Origin: Trigonopsis variabilis
Taxonomy: Eukaryota; Ascomycota; Trigonopsidomycetes; Trigonopsidales; Trigonopsidaceae
Assembly (NCBI GenBank): GCA_003707065.3
Contig: PPXM03000003.1
Coordinates: 496,001-560,000, forward strand
Direction of reading: 5' to 3'
Length of the DNA: 64,000 bases
The notes beneath the pieces are model-generated. The model was not told where the DNA came from, did not search any database, and worked only from the letters and a program-made list of their open reading frames with translations. Below are positions 42,621 through 54,062 of this stretch, piece by piece (position 1 is the first letter of the stretch; the number at the start of each line of letters is the position of its first letter). A program made the translations under genes and the position numbers.

Positions 42621-44207
42621 GCTATATATATCGATAGAACTCGTATGATACTCAAGAGACCGATTTATTTATAACTTCAAGGCTCACCACCGCAGACACT
42701 GGCAGACTCTCAGCCTTGGTTCACGTGCGGCGAGAACAATGAAAAAAGGGCAGAGACGAACAAAGGTGATCTTGACTAAGACAAAGATCGATCGTGATAA
42801 TATTAGTGATAAGGTCGAGACCCTGTGGTTAAAATGTATCTTGTGAGTAACCCTATATATAAGATCGAACTGTCGAAGTGGTCATAATTATTCTGTCAAT
42901 CGAAATTGTATGAACAAGCCTCTCCTTTTTCGTCGACCTCAAACGGTGGAGCATTAAATCGGGCCATTCTCTATTTTTTAGTAAAATTAATGAATTTGCC
43001 AGTCCCTCTCGACCCTTTAGCTGAGGCATTCACAAGGGGCCAATAGCCACAACGCCATTTTTCCAGTCGAAATCATTCCTTAACTCATAGTTATGTTCCC
43101 ATTTATGTCGGTAAGAGAAAATCTCTGGGTTCACCGGATGGATTCAAGACTTTCATCCTATGTATCCAGCAGGGTGATGAAAGATCGGAGCTCATCAGGA
43201 TACTTTAGCCAGCTCTAGCTTGATATAAGCATCTCTGCATTACTAAAGTAGCAAAATATGCACTCATGGTACGGTTATCCTATTGAGATATAGCAAACAG
43301 GACAGTAGTCTATGTACGGTAGGTATCAAGACACTTTCCAAAGTGTCTACGCTGAGGATACTGACATAAGCATCTGTCCTGTATTTCATATGTTAGTGAA
43401 TAAACTGAGTCTTGACACACACATGCCGAGTGCAAGGTCTCAAAGAAAAGGGCAAATAGAAAAGAGTAGTGTATGCTGAAAGACACCCTAATAAGCAAAT
43501 AAGCAAATTCTAAGCAAATTCTAAGCAAATTCTAAGCGAACAATAAGCAAATGAATATTGCATTTAATCATTTATAGGGCCAGAAATGGCTGCACCCATC
43601 CTACATCTCAACATATCCGAGGAAGACGTTCTAGATTGAGAGAGCTATAATTAAGGTAACGATAAGCCGAGTAAGGGCAAGAATGGTAAATAATGTTCAT
43701 CCATTAAGACTTCTGAAACATATATAACCCAACGCCACTTAGCAAGCCAATAAAATCTCTCTATTGCCAAGCCACTGGCATCCGTTCTCGGACTCGGGTA
43801 CGCATTCTGATCATAGTCTCTAGCAGGAGCCATGTTCAACTGACGTGTGTAAGTTGTTCATCTTCGCGAAATTTTGTAAACAAGGTTCATTGATGAATGG
43901 AGACGTGTATTGTAGTCGCTGAGGGGATATGTATGCGCCGTTACCAGCTGCTAAAAATGTCCACAGAATTTCTCGCAAATGGCTCCAGGAGAGAAGGGTA
44001 AGGAATTATACTCACATGCCAATTCAACCATTGCCAATCTCAGCCAGTGACGTTAGCAGCCGTAAATATTTTTGTACAATTTAAAAATGCTCTTTCTTAA
44101 CTGTGGTTCGCTTCTTCTACAATTTATCTCTACAACGTGCAGACACGCCAAAAATTTTACACTACTTGCACTAGTAGTACTCATTGTACATAATACTCTC
44201 CTTTCGT
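42621..44207. other. Longest gene-free stretch, STE12 promoter to SUP35 3' end
   Basis: 1587 bp. Contains a CACGTG at 42722-42727 about 100 bp from the STE12 start, a 9-bp hairpin (43329-43337 / 43340-43348), and an 11-bp minisatellite (43493-43555). A 60-codon minus-strand frame from ATG 43833 is present but has no recognised content. A regulatory or non-coding transcript is possible. Confidence 0.5.
43493..43555. repeat. Short tandem array, 11-bp unit AAGCAAATTCT
   Basis: Three perfect copies of AAGCAAATTCT (43501-43533) are flanked by degenerate copies (AAGCAAAT at 43493, AAGCGAACAAT at 43534, AAGCAAATGAAT at 43545). AAGCAAAT recurs as the core. It is too short and too compact to be CRISPR; it could be a slippage minisatellite or clustered binding sites. 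Confidence 0.85.
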
Positions 44208-46289
44208 TCACTCATTGAGAATCAGTTTAGTCACTTTACCAATACCAATTGTTGTACCTTGATCTCGTAAGGTGAACCGGCCGAGTTGGGGATGATCTTC
44301 AAACCGCTCTAGACAGAATGGCGTACCATTACTGGATTCTAGTCGAGCAATTATTTTCATACCTTTAGTCGCAAATGCAGGAGGTTTCTTACTCCGCCGG
44401 TTGGTCCCTCGTTCGAGCTTGTGAAGAAGAGCGGTGAATGTAACTTCCTCAATGGCAGCGTGGACATGCATGACACAACTATAGCCGGCCGTAAGAATCG
44501 ACTTAAGCTCTACCAGAGCGATTTGAGCTTCGAAGGCGGTAACGGCATGGACGGGGTGCGATAAGGAAGTAAGGACAAAGCCGGGCATTACTTCTTCCTC
44601 TTCGACACCTTTGATACGAAGCTTCACTTGCTCACCACAAATAGCAGAAGGAACTTCTGCCTCAGTTTCTGCATAGATATTTGAGACTTCGACCTTATTT
44701 CTATTGGGCATCATGAGCAAGCTATTGCCCACTTTAACTGTTCCACTCTCAATTTTTCCTTCGACAACAGTACCAAGATCTTTATATTTGCCCATAACAG
44801 GCATCATGAAATGGCCTTTGACTTTTCGTTGGGTGAGCGGCAAATTATCTAAAAATTCAAGCAAAGATGGCCCGTCATACCAAGGACAAATCTTTTTAGG
44901 GACCCGATCCTTAATATTGAGACCAGTTTGAGCGGACACAGGCATAGCTATAATTTCATCATTCTTGAAACCAAGAGCCTTGAGGTATTGGGTCACTTTA
45001 CCAATGCACTCATCGTACCTTTCTTTTGACCAGTTCACCGTAGGGTCATCCATCTTGTTCACCGCCAACACAACCCGGTTAATACCTTGGTTCCGGGCCA
45101 ACATAGCATGTTCTCTCGTCTGACCTCCTCTCTCAAATCCAGTCTCGTATTCACCTTTGCGCGAAGAAATTACCAAAATACCAATGTCTGCCTGAGCAGC
45201 TCCACCAATCATACTGGGAACATAGGTTTTATGACCAGGCGCGTCAAGAATGGTGTACCGTCGTTTCTCGCTTTCAAATGTCGCTCGGCCAACTTCCACA
45301 GTCTTTCCTTTGTCACGCTCCTCTTTATTTGTATCCATGATCCACGAGAGATACCAGCTTTCATTGCCTGCATCTTTTGCCTCTTTTTCATACTTTTCCA
45401 TCGTTCTCTTATCCACTGCGCCACAAAGATACAGCAAATTCCCACCCATTGTTGACTTTCCGGCATCAACATGGCCCATAAAAATAATACTCAAATGCTC
45501 CTTTCCATAAAGATCCTCCACCACTTCATCATCAACGGTCTCTTCTTGTTCCTTAACAACTTCGTCTACCTTACGAGTTTCCGTCGGTTTCGTAGGGGTG
45601 GAGTCTTTCGCTGGAGCAGAATTAGATGGTGCCTTCGTTGTAGGTTCGATATCCTGATTAGTTTTTGTCGGGATCTTTGCTGATTCGGGTGCTTTGGGCG
45701 TAGCTCTACCAGAGTCAGTCGAGATCTTCACAGAACTCTTGGTGCTGGAAGTTGTTTTGACAGAGTCCGAATCCTTAGAACTTTCAGGCTTACCCTTAGA
45801 TGTCTCTGTCGTCTTCTGAGCAGGCTGAGTCGTTTTGTCTTTGTTGCCCCCAATTTTGAGAACCTTCGCGCCAGCCGGCTTATTCAGGCTAGCTGACTTG
45901 GCAGCCTTCCTAGCAGCATATTCTTCAAGAGTTAATGTACCACTATCTTCCTGTTGTTGTTTGGGGTGCTGGTATCCTTGTCCTTGACCTTGACCTTGAT
46001 AGCCTTGGTATTGATTATATCCATATGAAGGATATGACTGATATTGACCATAAGGCTGAAACTGCTGTCCGGGCACAAAAGATGCGGCCCCTGCAGCCCC
46101 AGGAGTAAATGATGAGGCCCCCGGAGAGTATTGATATCCTTGAGGTTGACCTTGGCCATATTGAGGAAACTGTTGATACTGTTGGTAAGGATAGTACCCC
46201 TGATTATTAAGGTTCAATCCTGCTGCTTGCTTTGCTAGCTTTTCATCCTCAGATGGGCCTTGGCCTTGGTTTCCTTGAGGTTGAGACAT
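44208..46289 (-). CDS. SUP35: Translation termination factor eRF3 (Sup35)
   Basis: Intronless, 693 aa (yeast 685). N-domain 1-115 is Gln/Tyr/Gly-rich with imperfect repeats (YPYQQYQQFPQYGQGQPQG, YQGYQGQGQGQGYQ), a prion-like composition; M-domain about 120-250 is charged (Lys/Thr/Ser/Pro). GTPase core: GHVDAGKST (G1), DAPGH (G3), NKMDD (G4), SAQTG (G5), then two beta-barrel domains ending GTTIGIGKVTKLI. It binds eRF1 and couples GTP hydrolysis to peptide release. Divergent from the Yrb30-like gene, 325 bp between starts. Confidence 0.97.
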   Translation of the reverse strand: MSQPQGNQGQGPSEDEKLAKQAAGLNLNNQGYYPYQQYQQFPQYGQGQPQGYQYSPGASSFTPGAAGAASFVPGQQFQPYGQYQSYPSYGYNQYQGYQGQGQGQGYQHPKQQQEDSGTLTLEEYAARKAAKSASLNKPAGAKVLKIGGNKDKTTQPAQKTTETSKGKPESSKDSDSVKTTSSTKSSVKISTDSGRATPKAPESAKIPTKTNQDIEPTTKAPSNSAPAKDSTPTKPTETRKVDEVVKEQEETVDDEVVEDLYGKEHLSIIFMGHVDAGKSTMGGNLLYLCGAVDKRTMEKYEKEAKDAGNESWYLSWIMDTNKEERDKGKTVEVGRATFESEKRRYTILDAPGHKTYVPSMIGGAAQADIGILVISSRKGEYETGFERGGQTREHAMLARNQGINRVVLAVNKMDDPTVNWSKERYDECIGKVTQYLKALGFKNDEIIAMPVSAQTGLNIKDRVPKKICPWYDGPSLLEFLDNLPLTQRKVKGHFMMPVMGKYKDLGTVVEGKIESGTVKVGNSLLMMPNRNKVEVSNIYAETEAEVPSAICGEQVKLRIKGVEEEEVMPGFVLTSLSHPVHAVTAFEAQIALVELKSILTAGYSCVMHVHAAIEEVTFTALLHKLERGTNRRSKKPPAFATKGMKIIARLESSNGTPFCLERFEDHPQLGRFTLRDQGTTIGIGKVTKLILNE

Positions 46290-46614
46290 GATTGTCTGAA
46301 GTAGACAAGCGCAACTAAAATTTTGTCAGACATGGTAGGGTAACGGTCTAGGGTGGTTGTTGGCGCCCGCGGTGTAGGTAGAGAGGCGGTTCTCTCGAGC
46401 TCGAGTTCTAATGGATTACCTTCTTCAAAATGTAAAGTTTCACAATCATTTCCATTGACTTTAGGCCGGCCATCAAGCTGTGACTTTTGCAATTCGCTCG
46501 GGACTTGCGATTGCAAGTAGTTTTGCGGTGAAGCAAGTATCGAAATTTTTGGAGGTAATTAAGGGAAAAGATAAAGCTAATTAGTAGAAATTACCGGAAA
46601 ATGAGAAGAGTGGT
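46290..46614. promoter_or_regulatory. Divergent promoter SUP35 / YRB30-like
   Basis: 325 bp between start codons. No specific motif recognised; a short minus-strand frame crosses it and is probably leader. Confidence 0.35.
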
Positions 46615-48189
46615 ATGGAACGGCTCCAAGAAAGGCTGCGAAATAGCATTGAGATCGTTTCTCCTGCTATTGATCTTATTCACCTCATGTAAGACCGAGA
46701 TGATTATGCAGCATTTATTGATATTAACATTGTCCTTAGTGCTGCAAGAGGAAACACATCGCTGGATCATACCGTGAATCTTACAAAGGAACTGCGCAAA
46801 GATATCGCCGAGTTCGATGAACGGGTTGAGCAGGCGACTGCAATTATATCGTCAGCATCTTCAAGTGATGAGAGAATACGTGTAGCTCGACAGGTGCAAG
46901 ACTATATGGAAGATCTCTTGCGTCGAATAGAAGCAAATATCCCGCTGATCAACTTGGCCTTGACGACATCAGGAGCTAACCTACAGGCTGGATTGCCTCA
47001 GACGGTGTCTCCCGCTAGATTGCTGCAAGCGTTTACGTTTTTACGGGAAGCTGATATCAAATTTGAATCCCTTGATCCTCAGGCACCTGTCAATGTTGGA
47101 CCAGAGTTCGTCCTTCGTCAATATTCGATTTTTTATGGTAACAAGCGTACGGTTAGCACTGTCACTTGGAAAGAAGAGCTGCCAAAATGTCGCCTTCAAA
47201 TCTCAAGAGTTCCTTCTAAAGGGGACACAGATTTTAGTTATAGGATTTCCATAACGGAAGATCTTAATGACGGCAGATTTCACGAAGAGGTATCATATGA
47301 CGAGGTAAAACATTCTGATTTCATCCCAGGCCGCCAACGCTCCATTAATATAGCATGTGTTACTCGTCTGTTCTTCTCGGCATCTGCCAGATTACTCAAT
47401 CTTGACGACACAAAACAGCCTGTCTTGGTGATCAAATTAAACAAAGCTTTCGAAGAGACTGAAACTGAAGATGAATGGGAAGACGAAGGGTCTACTCATG
47501 AAGATTCTTTGACTCAATTTATCGCTGATAGCAAGAATATCGACTGGATCGCCTTTGAAATCTATGATGATGACAGTGATTCTAGTGATGATGAACACGA
47601 GCAAGAAGTCAGCGGTCTCAGCCAATCAATGAGCAAAGTTAACTTCGATTCCTCAAATGCTAGTTCTTCTAGCAGGATTTGTCCGGACCGACCCGGTCTA
47701 AGTATTCTTGAATACTTACTGCGGATGACAGCTCTGCAGATAAACGATGACAAGAATATTCTCTACATCGAAGATGAACGGATATCGCTCTACTTACGGG
47801 ATGAGACTAGTCCGGCTCAAGTAGTAGCACCTTCATCTCCTGCACAGGATATTATGTCAACACCACCTCATGAATTGGCGATCCAAAAGAGACGACCGAG
47901 CCGCAATCATGGAAGTAGACGATCGAGTGCAGCTTCACCAAAAACTCCTGTCACGCCTGGAAGCACAGGTAGAAAGTCTGTAAGGACGTCCAGTTCAAAG
48001 AAGACACCTCTCAGGCGGTCACCGCGACTAAAAAATGATGGATCAGTCCAAATCACACCCTGGGAACTCGATCGCCTTGCTCTCACACCCAAGGGAACTA
48101 GGAATGCGTACGAGGAGTCACCGCTTCGGAAGACGGCCTTACGGCGGCAACAATCATCTGCAAGGTTTAAACAACTGGGAAAGGAATAA
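46615..48189 (+). CDS. RanGTP-binding protein, Yrb30-like
   Basis: Two exons: 46615-46688 and 46740-48189, 51-nt intron; product 507 aa. The N-terminal helical region (LIHLIAARGNTSLDHTVNLTKELRKDI) is followed by SPARLLQAFTFL and VNVGPEFVLRQYSIF, then TVTWKEELPKCRLQISRVP, segments that recall the fungal RanGTP-binding family of Yrb30 (SPSRLLQASTFL, VQVGPTFTLSLYMLF). Yrb30 binds Gsp1-GTP and inhibits its GTPase activation in nucleocytoplasmic transport. The last 140 residues are basic and Ser/Pro-rich with SPRTP-like sites. Family call is from memory of the motif, so medium confidence. Converges with the copper-fist gene. Confidence 0.7.
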
Positions 48190-48370
48190 AGTTAGCATGC
48201 TAAAGATCACGGAAGATCTGGTGTTTTGGTTTTCTAATAGTGGAAGTATAATCTACTGTAAAAAAGCGTAGAAAGTGTTTCAGTTGAAGCACAGGACCAG
48301 TTAAACCATACAAAAATATGACACAGAGATCTCAACAAATCAAAGAATATATCATATTTTGAGCCACCAT

Positions 48371-49693
48371 TTATGTATGACCACCAGCTAATGCATCAAG
48401 TTCTGCTATTGTGTTGTCCAACAATGCAAGTTCAGGAGTTTCCAGACTTCCTGCTCTTACTCCTTGGCCATCGACGAGCGAAATCTCAGGAAGTTCAGGG
48501 TGACCAGAATCAGAGGATATGGCATTATGCAGTCCGGTATCCAGCACCGGAGGGAAACCAAAGTCACAGGGATAGCCATCACTTAGCATTGGGCTCTCGT
48601 GATCCATGGGAGAAAAAGTAAACGGGGCGTTAGGATTGTGATTAGGGTTGGCGAAATTTTGCTCCGGAACGGTAGGTTGAATTTGTGACATTGGTTGAAT
48701 ACCATCAGGAGTCCCGAGTGAACTCGTTGTTCTTCCCGAAGCAGCAACGGAGTTCACTTGATCAATAAAAGACGGAGTAAAGAACAAATTCGGCTTCTGA
48801 GGCTCCTCCGACAGTTCTGGTTTGATGAACTCTTCTAAGGCGGAAAATCTATGATCTTCGGAATTAGAAAAGTAGGTTTCGCTTGCGCTTCGCCTCTGAG
48901 GTCTTGAGAAAAAGAGGTGGTCAGTGGATGATTGCCTAGATCCAGAAAGACTAATCGTGGAGTGGGGTCTAGAAGGGAAGGCCTCTGGAGGTATTGCGAG
49001 CGTGTCGGTATAAGATCTCATGGGCATGGCAATATCATCGATCTCGTCCATTGTATCAGAGCCCCCAAAAAGACTTCTCTTAGCAGCCATGGCCGGTGAA
49101 GAAGAGAGAGAAGATTGACTGTCTTCTCTTAGGATCTTATGGGCAGAATCACTGACAAGAGTTTGAGACGCATAAGCCGGAGTAAGAGAAGACAACAAAT
49201 AAGGAGATGCATCAGCTCGCTTACGGCCTTTAATAGAGCCCGATTTTGATTTCAAGGAAGAGGAAGACCGTGAGCGATTCGCAGGACGAGTTTTAGAAGG
49301 ACATTTGCATTCAGCTGTAGTATGACAAGAGCATTCGGACCCATGAATATTAGCATGTCCATTGGAAGGGGTTCCTTGTAAAGGCGTAGACGACTCTGAG
49401 TCATAAGAATTCGTAGATGACAATTCATTCAAGGGCGTATTTATGTATGCCGAACTTGATCCTGACATAGACTGAGATTGAGATGAGAGTTTTGTAGGAG
49501 TCCTATCTCCGCAGGAGCAAGCTGAGTGGACAGACCTTGATTTTCTAGATTCTCGACAATGAGGACATTGAGTCACAGGTCGCCCTTTTCGCTTTATCAT
49601 CAAGAGAGGCCGATTTGGATGATTACAAGCTGTGACACGATGACCTCGGACGCAAGTCTCGCATGCGTACTTGACACCATTGACGACTACCAT
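48371..49693 (-). CDS. Copper-fist transcription factor (Cuf1/Ace1/Mac1 family)
   Basis: Intronless, 440 aa. The first 40 residues are a copper fist: MVVVNGVKYACETCVRGHR, with Cys11, Cys14, Cys23 and His25 as zinc ligands and KRKGRPVTQC as the minor-groove KGRP hook. A later Cys cluster CSCHTTAECKC (about 124-134) is a plausible Cu(I)-sensing site, as in Cuf1/Mac1-type proteins. A basic region (SSLKSKSGSIKGRKR) follows. Such factors switch copper uptake or detoxification genes with Cu(I). Whether it is an activator of uptake or of metallothionein cannot be told. It is divergent from the Rgt1-like gene. Confidence 0.93.
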   Translation of the reverse strand: MVVVNGVKYACETCVRGHRVTACNHPNRPLLMIKRKGRPVTQCPHCRESRKSRSVHSACSCGDRTPTKLSSQSQSMSGSSSAYINTPLNELSSTNSYDSESSTPLQGTPSNGHANIHGSECSCHTTAECKCPSKTRPANRSRSSSSLKSKSGSIKGRKRADASPYLLSSLTPAYASQTLVSDSAHKILREDSQSSLSSSPAMAAKRSLFGGSDTMDEIDDIAMPMRSYTDTLAIPPEAFPSRPHSTISLSGSRQSSTDHLFFSRPQRRSASETYFSNSEDHRFSALEEFIKPELSEEPQKPNLFFTPSFIDQVNSVAASGRTTSSLGTPDGIQPMSQIQPTVPEQNFANPNHNPNAPFTFSPMDHESPMLSDGYPCDFGFPPVLDTGLHNAISSDSGHPELPEISLVDGQGVRAGSLETPELALLDNTIAELDALAGGHT

Positions 49694-50817
49694 TTCGGCG
49701 ACAAAATCTTTTCGATCCGGCTTTCAACTAGCTTGATCGTCTGTGCTTAATTCTTTCGCGAGCAGAATAACGGAGTTTCCACGATTGAAGATTCCAGCTC
49801 AATAAAGCCAAAAAGAAAATATCAAAGGAAAATAGTCGACCATAGATAGAAATATTGAAGTCAACAAAACTTGAACTGCAGAACAGATTCCGTATGCAGT
49901 CAGGGAGGAATAGTGCAAAGTGTCGCCTCAATAACGTGAATAATATAGGAGAAGAAGGTTATTAAGGTGCCTAACCTATTATGAGCCTTGGAAATGGTAT
50001 AAATTAGCCTCTCTCAAGTCCTTACTAGATGGATAGTAGAGACTGCAAACGGAGCCACCAGCATGTGCTGCACGTGACCCCCGATGTAAGTTGTCACGGA
50101 AACAAGGTCTTGCCGCCAATGCTAAGTTAGAAAAGACGATGGACGTTGACTTTACGATCGGCTCTATTATTTCCCACGTACGGGCCTAAGTCTTCATTCT
50201 ACTAAGTTGGCCAGTAAGATAGGGATCAACCAGCTAAAGAACCATTGTCTAAAGCAAATCATCGCAATTAGATCATGACAAGGAATAACTGAAAAGAGTA
50301 AGCAGAATGACAATATCCCTACATACTGACATTCGATCATCTTTTGCTCCCCCACCCCAAGCCTGATTAGATTTGCCCCTTGTTATCGGTCTCATGGATA
50401 TATTGCCATGATCCCGGTTCGGCACGTGACAGATGCCGAAGAGATTCCGGAACTATAGTGAGATAGGTGGGGCAGGGCTAATCATAGTCGGGACTGCCCG
50501 AGGAGTTAAGTACACTGTGTATATTCTGTGTTGTAGACCCTGTCCCTTCCTTTAGCACTGCCCTTGAGCCTGATTTATTTCTCGTTCGACTTGATTTTTG
50601 CTTCATTCCCATTGGCCGGCTCTAGGATAAATTTTCCGAGAGGCACGATCTTTTGGCCCTCCCAACCTGGGGAAGCCGTGCACCCCACATCGTCCAAACG
50701 GAAAATATCGGGCCACTGCCGTGTTACTTTGCCCGTTTGTTCCCCGCGATCTGACCCTCCTTCCCATACGCCTTTGAACTACTTTCGCCCCAGCGTTGTC
50801 TGAGTTAAAGCGAACTT
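49694..50817. promoter_or_regulatory. Shared upstream region of two transcription-factor genes
   Basis: 1124 bp between divergent starts. Two CACGTGAC elements lie at 50071-50078 and 50423-50430; C-rich stress-element-like tracts lie around 50348-50364. No gene recognised. The length suits heavily regulated regulators. Confidence 0.45.
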
Positions 50818-53315
50818 ATGGCTCCTGTCGCTGCTTCAAATCGTTTGTCCTTCACAGGACTCCAAAAGAGATCAAAAGTCTCACGGGCTTGCGACGAGGT
50901 AAGGGCCTCGAGCTGGTTTATCCGACTGTACTAACTCCATTGCTGAGCCTTCGGGCTCTAGAGCTTTCTGCTTTCTAGTGCCGTCGAAAAAAGGTTAGTA
51001 TTCACGAAATCCGGGCTATAATATCTCTTATAAAATGTCCTAAAAATTGAGTTATATGTCTTACCGATGCAATCGCTCTGGTTATCCCGAGATGTGCAAA
51101 TTATTGTCCGTCTATTTCATCTCTATAGAACTCCCACCCAAACAATTTCTCTATTGTACTCATCTACTTAACTTTATGAAAGTGATATTTTTTGCTGTTA
51201 AAGGCTATCATTTGATTATGGACTCGAAGATCCTAGAGCGCTCATAAGTCCATTATTCTCAAGAGCAGTCCAAACGTTTATTGAAATTGACTAACCTATA
51301 AGATTCGATGTGAAATTACACCCTATTCTGGCAACGAATGTTTCTCTTGCAAAAAATCTGGAGAGCCATGCGTTTTCTCACGAGTCCCCATGAAGCGGGG
51401 TCCTAATAAAGGCTATATCCGTGACCTGGAGGATCGGCTGCATACGGCCGCACAAAGCATATCAGATAATCCTAATGATAGTGATGCTTCTCGCCAAGAG
51501 TCAAAAATGGAATCTGAAGGTGCACGAAGCAGACCTGTCAATCTACTCAGCCTCAGGTCGGCACTTCATGACGGCTCTGATACTCTTCTAAACAATCATG
51601 TCCCTTCTTCTGTCATTCCTCTGCTAGATAAGCTTCCTGCTCAAACTGAAACTGATCTTAATCGCAAAGGTCAATTTTGGAAAGCTTCAAGTGCTCATAA
51701 CAAATGCCCTTCACTTTTATCCTTTTCTTACCGAAGCCTCTTTTGTGACCCAGAATATCAGGTTCCTAGCGGACAGCTAAATTCTCTCGAGGCAGAACAG
51801 GTCGCCCTTGATCTTTACTATCAGTATATCCACCCCACCCTACCGCTGCTATACCATAGGCGAGCTAAACTGGAAAGCATTCTGGGTTCAGCACCAAGAT
51901 CCCTTCGTCAACTATTTTTCGAGTCTCTTTTTGCCACAACCCAGTTCTTTACCTCTTTGCCTCTTGTCTCTAGTCAGAACGTCGATATCGTCCAGAAATG
52001 GACCGAACTCATTGATCTGGCTCAGGAAGAGCAAATAAAAATCAATTCATTGCCATGCCGACTCCTAACTGTGCAAAGTATTATTCTTCTTGCTATTCAG
52101 GCGTCACAGTGTGGGTATCAATCCATCTCTACTTCATTCTGTTCGGTTTCCGCCTTTCTCGGTGGTGCTATCGGCTTGATCTTCACGTTTGGCAAGCGTA
52201 TTTACGCAAATAAGGATCTATCTTTCGATAACGATAATGATTCTGATTCTCGGCTCTGTCGTCGCACTTTTCTCATTGCCGCAGTACTCGACCGGTGGAA
52301 TGCAGCCAGTTCAGGCCAGCCTCTGCTTATTCCTCAGTACTGTCTTCAACTCTCGTCCGAAGATTATATGACATTGGGGCAAGTTCCTTATTTCACGGTG
52401 CAGCTCTCGCTCATCCTTGGACATGCTCTTGAACTAGTTGGTTACCTTAACGTTCTTGATGGTCTTTCAAATATTCCGAAGGAGAAACAAAATGAAGAAT
52501 CATTTTCTCGGTCATATTTCGGTACCGAGTGTAACGCAGACCATTCGATAGGAACGGAGGAGCTCGACATGAAGGTTCAGAAATACCGCGGCCTTATAAT
52601 GCGAGAAATCCGAGACGTGCGAGAGGCGTTAGAAACTGTCTGGGATAACCAGCCTGTCTTAAAGCTGTTATTGTCGCATGTCGAACTTCTCTCTATTCGC
52701 CTTTTCAGCTCTTTTGGTAACATAGGAGAGAGCCAATCTGCTCTAGAAACGACTATGGAAGAACTCAGTGTGAGGATTGCTAATTCTCTAGCCAGTCCTT
52801 TGGCCTTTTATTCTCCATTGAATATCCACGCAGCTTCATTGGCTGTTCTTACCCTGTTTTCGTTTCTAAAGAGCCACGCTCTGAGAAATGATAGCTGGAA
52901 GGCTCTACAAACTATTGAACAAGTCTTAAGCAAAAGAGTTTATCCTGCGCCTGAGATGCCGTCTCTGGTGAAAAGCCCGGGAGAAAGCATTCGATCACTT
53001 GGAGAAAGTGAAGTCTACAGCTCGACTTGGGAGAGCACCCTTGAGCAAGCTATTGAATTCAAAAGGCAAAAGGAAACCACGCTCCTTGAACTCCCTGCAA
53101 GACGGTTATCATCGTCGGCAAGGCACGATTCGGGGGCCTTAGACCATCTGGCGGCGTTGGCAGAACAACTGCGAGAGGGGGCCAGTGAAGAAGGAGTTAA
53201 AAGCGAAGGATCGGATGGCAGCAGCACTCCAGAGGTTGATGCCTTCATCAGTAAATTCATTCGAGAGGCAAAGTTATTGCGGCAAGTTGGATATTTTGGA
53301 ATCTTGGGCAGGTGA
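50818..53315 (+). CDS. Zn2Cys6 transcription factor, Rgt1/Eds1-like
   Basis: Three exons: 50818-50898, a 15-nt microexon 50979-50993, and 51303-53315; product 702 aa. The zinc cluster is assembled across all three: Cys25, Cys28, Cys35, Cys45, Cys48, Cys55 (ACDE | CRRKK | IRCEITPYSGNECFSC), followed by RVPMKRGPNKGYIRDLEDRL, close to the VPLKRGPSKGY of Rgt1-type glucose-repression regulators. A fungal-specific transcription factor region follows (LDLYYQYIHPTLPLLY at about 175). The microexon encodes exactly CRRKK, including one zinc ligand and the DNA-contacting basics. Intron 2 is 309 nt. Target genes (hexose transporters) are inferred from family. Confidence 0.9.
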
Positions 53316-54062
53316 TAGGGTGATAATGTACGGCCGTGGTTAGGGCGAGTAATATTTGGTCATACCAACGTTTTAGCTTCAATTTATGTAGAACAAACCA
53401 ACTTCCAAAAATGTCGTGGTTGTGTTAACGCGGCAGTGGGTATTGCCGTTTACTGACGTTGCCATGCAGAACCTTGCAGGCGCGTGCAGTCATAATGCTT
53501 ACCGAATCCGTGTCACCAAAATGTAAGGATTATTAGCCCCGGTTTATAAATTACAGCGCTTTTATCTAGTACCCCAGATATAAACTGTCACGAAAGAACG
53601 AGAAAAAGATGAGCCACATTATTATTCTTGACCTGTTTTCTGAGCAGCCACAACCTATGGCGAAAGTGTGACAGCCTGCATGTCTTAGTCAGGCAATTCT
53701 CGACTCGAGTTAGGGCTTGATGTGCAAGACATCTAAGACGTAATGAATTAAAGGAAACAAAGATATCGAACATCAATGAAGAAATAAGATAAACTGAAAA
53801 TAGTCATTTATTTATTGAGAAGTAGAACCTTCGCTAGCGCCTTGTTCATTACCCCCTTTTCACCACCCCTTGCGTTCCATTGACTCTTGCTCCCGTAGCA
53901 ACTTTGCACCACCAACCATAGTTACGCTTACGCGCCAAACCAGAAGACAAAGTCATCCAGTCTAATTTGGAATTGATACGAGTCTTTTTGATTTTGGTCG
54001 AGTGCTCTGTAAGAAAGAAAGAAGAGCTCATTTTGACTAAATCCAGACATGAATTCCTCGAT
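53316..54062. other. Intergenic region upstream of the Zds gene
   Basis: 747 bp, AT-rich. The Zds frame is open back to about 53967 without ATG. No RNA, repeat or further frame recognised. Confidence 0.3.

Noticed and set aside
43493-43555. CRISPR-like repeat array
   Set aside because: Units are 11 bp with no spacers, and the DNA is eukaryotic; it is a minisatellite.
43651-43833. 60-codon minus-strand frame from ATG 43833 (MAPARDYDQNAYPSPRTD)
   Set aside because: No family match, no clear splice extension, and it lies in a repeat-containing intergenic region; chance frame is the simpler reading.
46235-46516. 93-codon minus-strand frame upstream of SUP35
   Set aside because: It overlaps the SUP35 start and leader in another frame and shows no conserved features.
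51047-51247. 66-codon frame within the long intron of the Rgt1-like gene
   Set aside because: AT-rich intron sequence without recognisable content; the zinc cluster continuity requires removal of this region.
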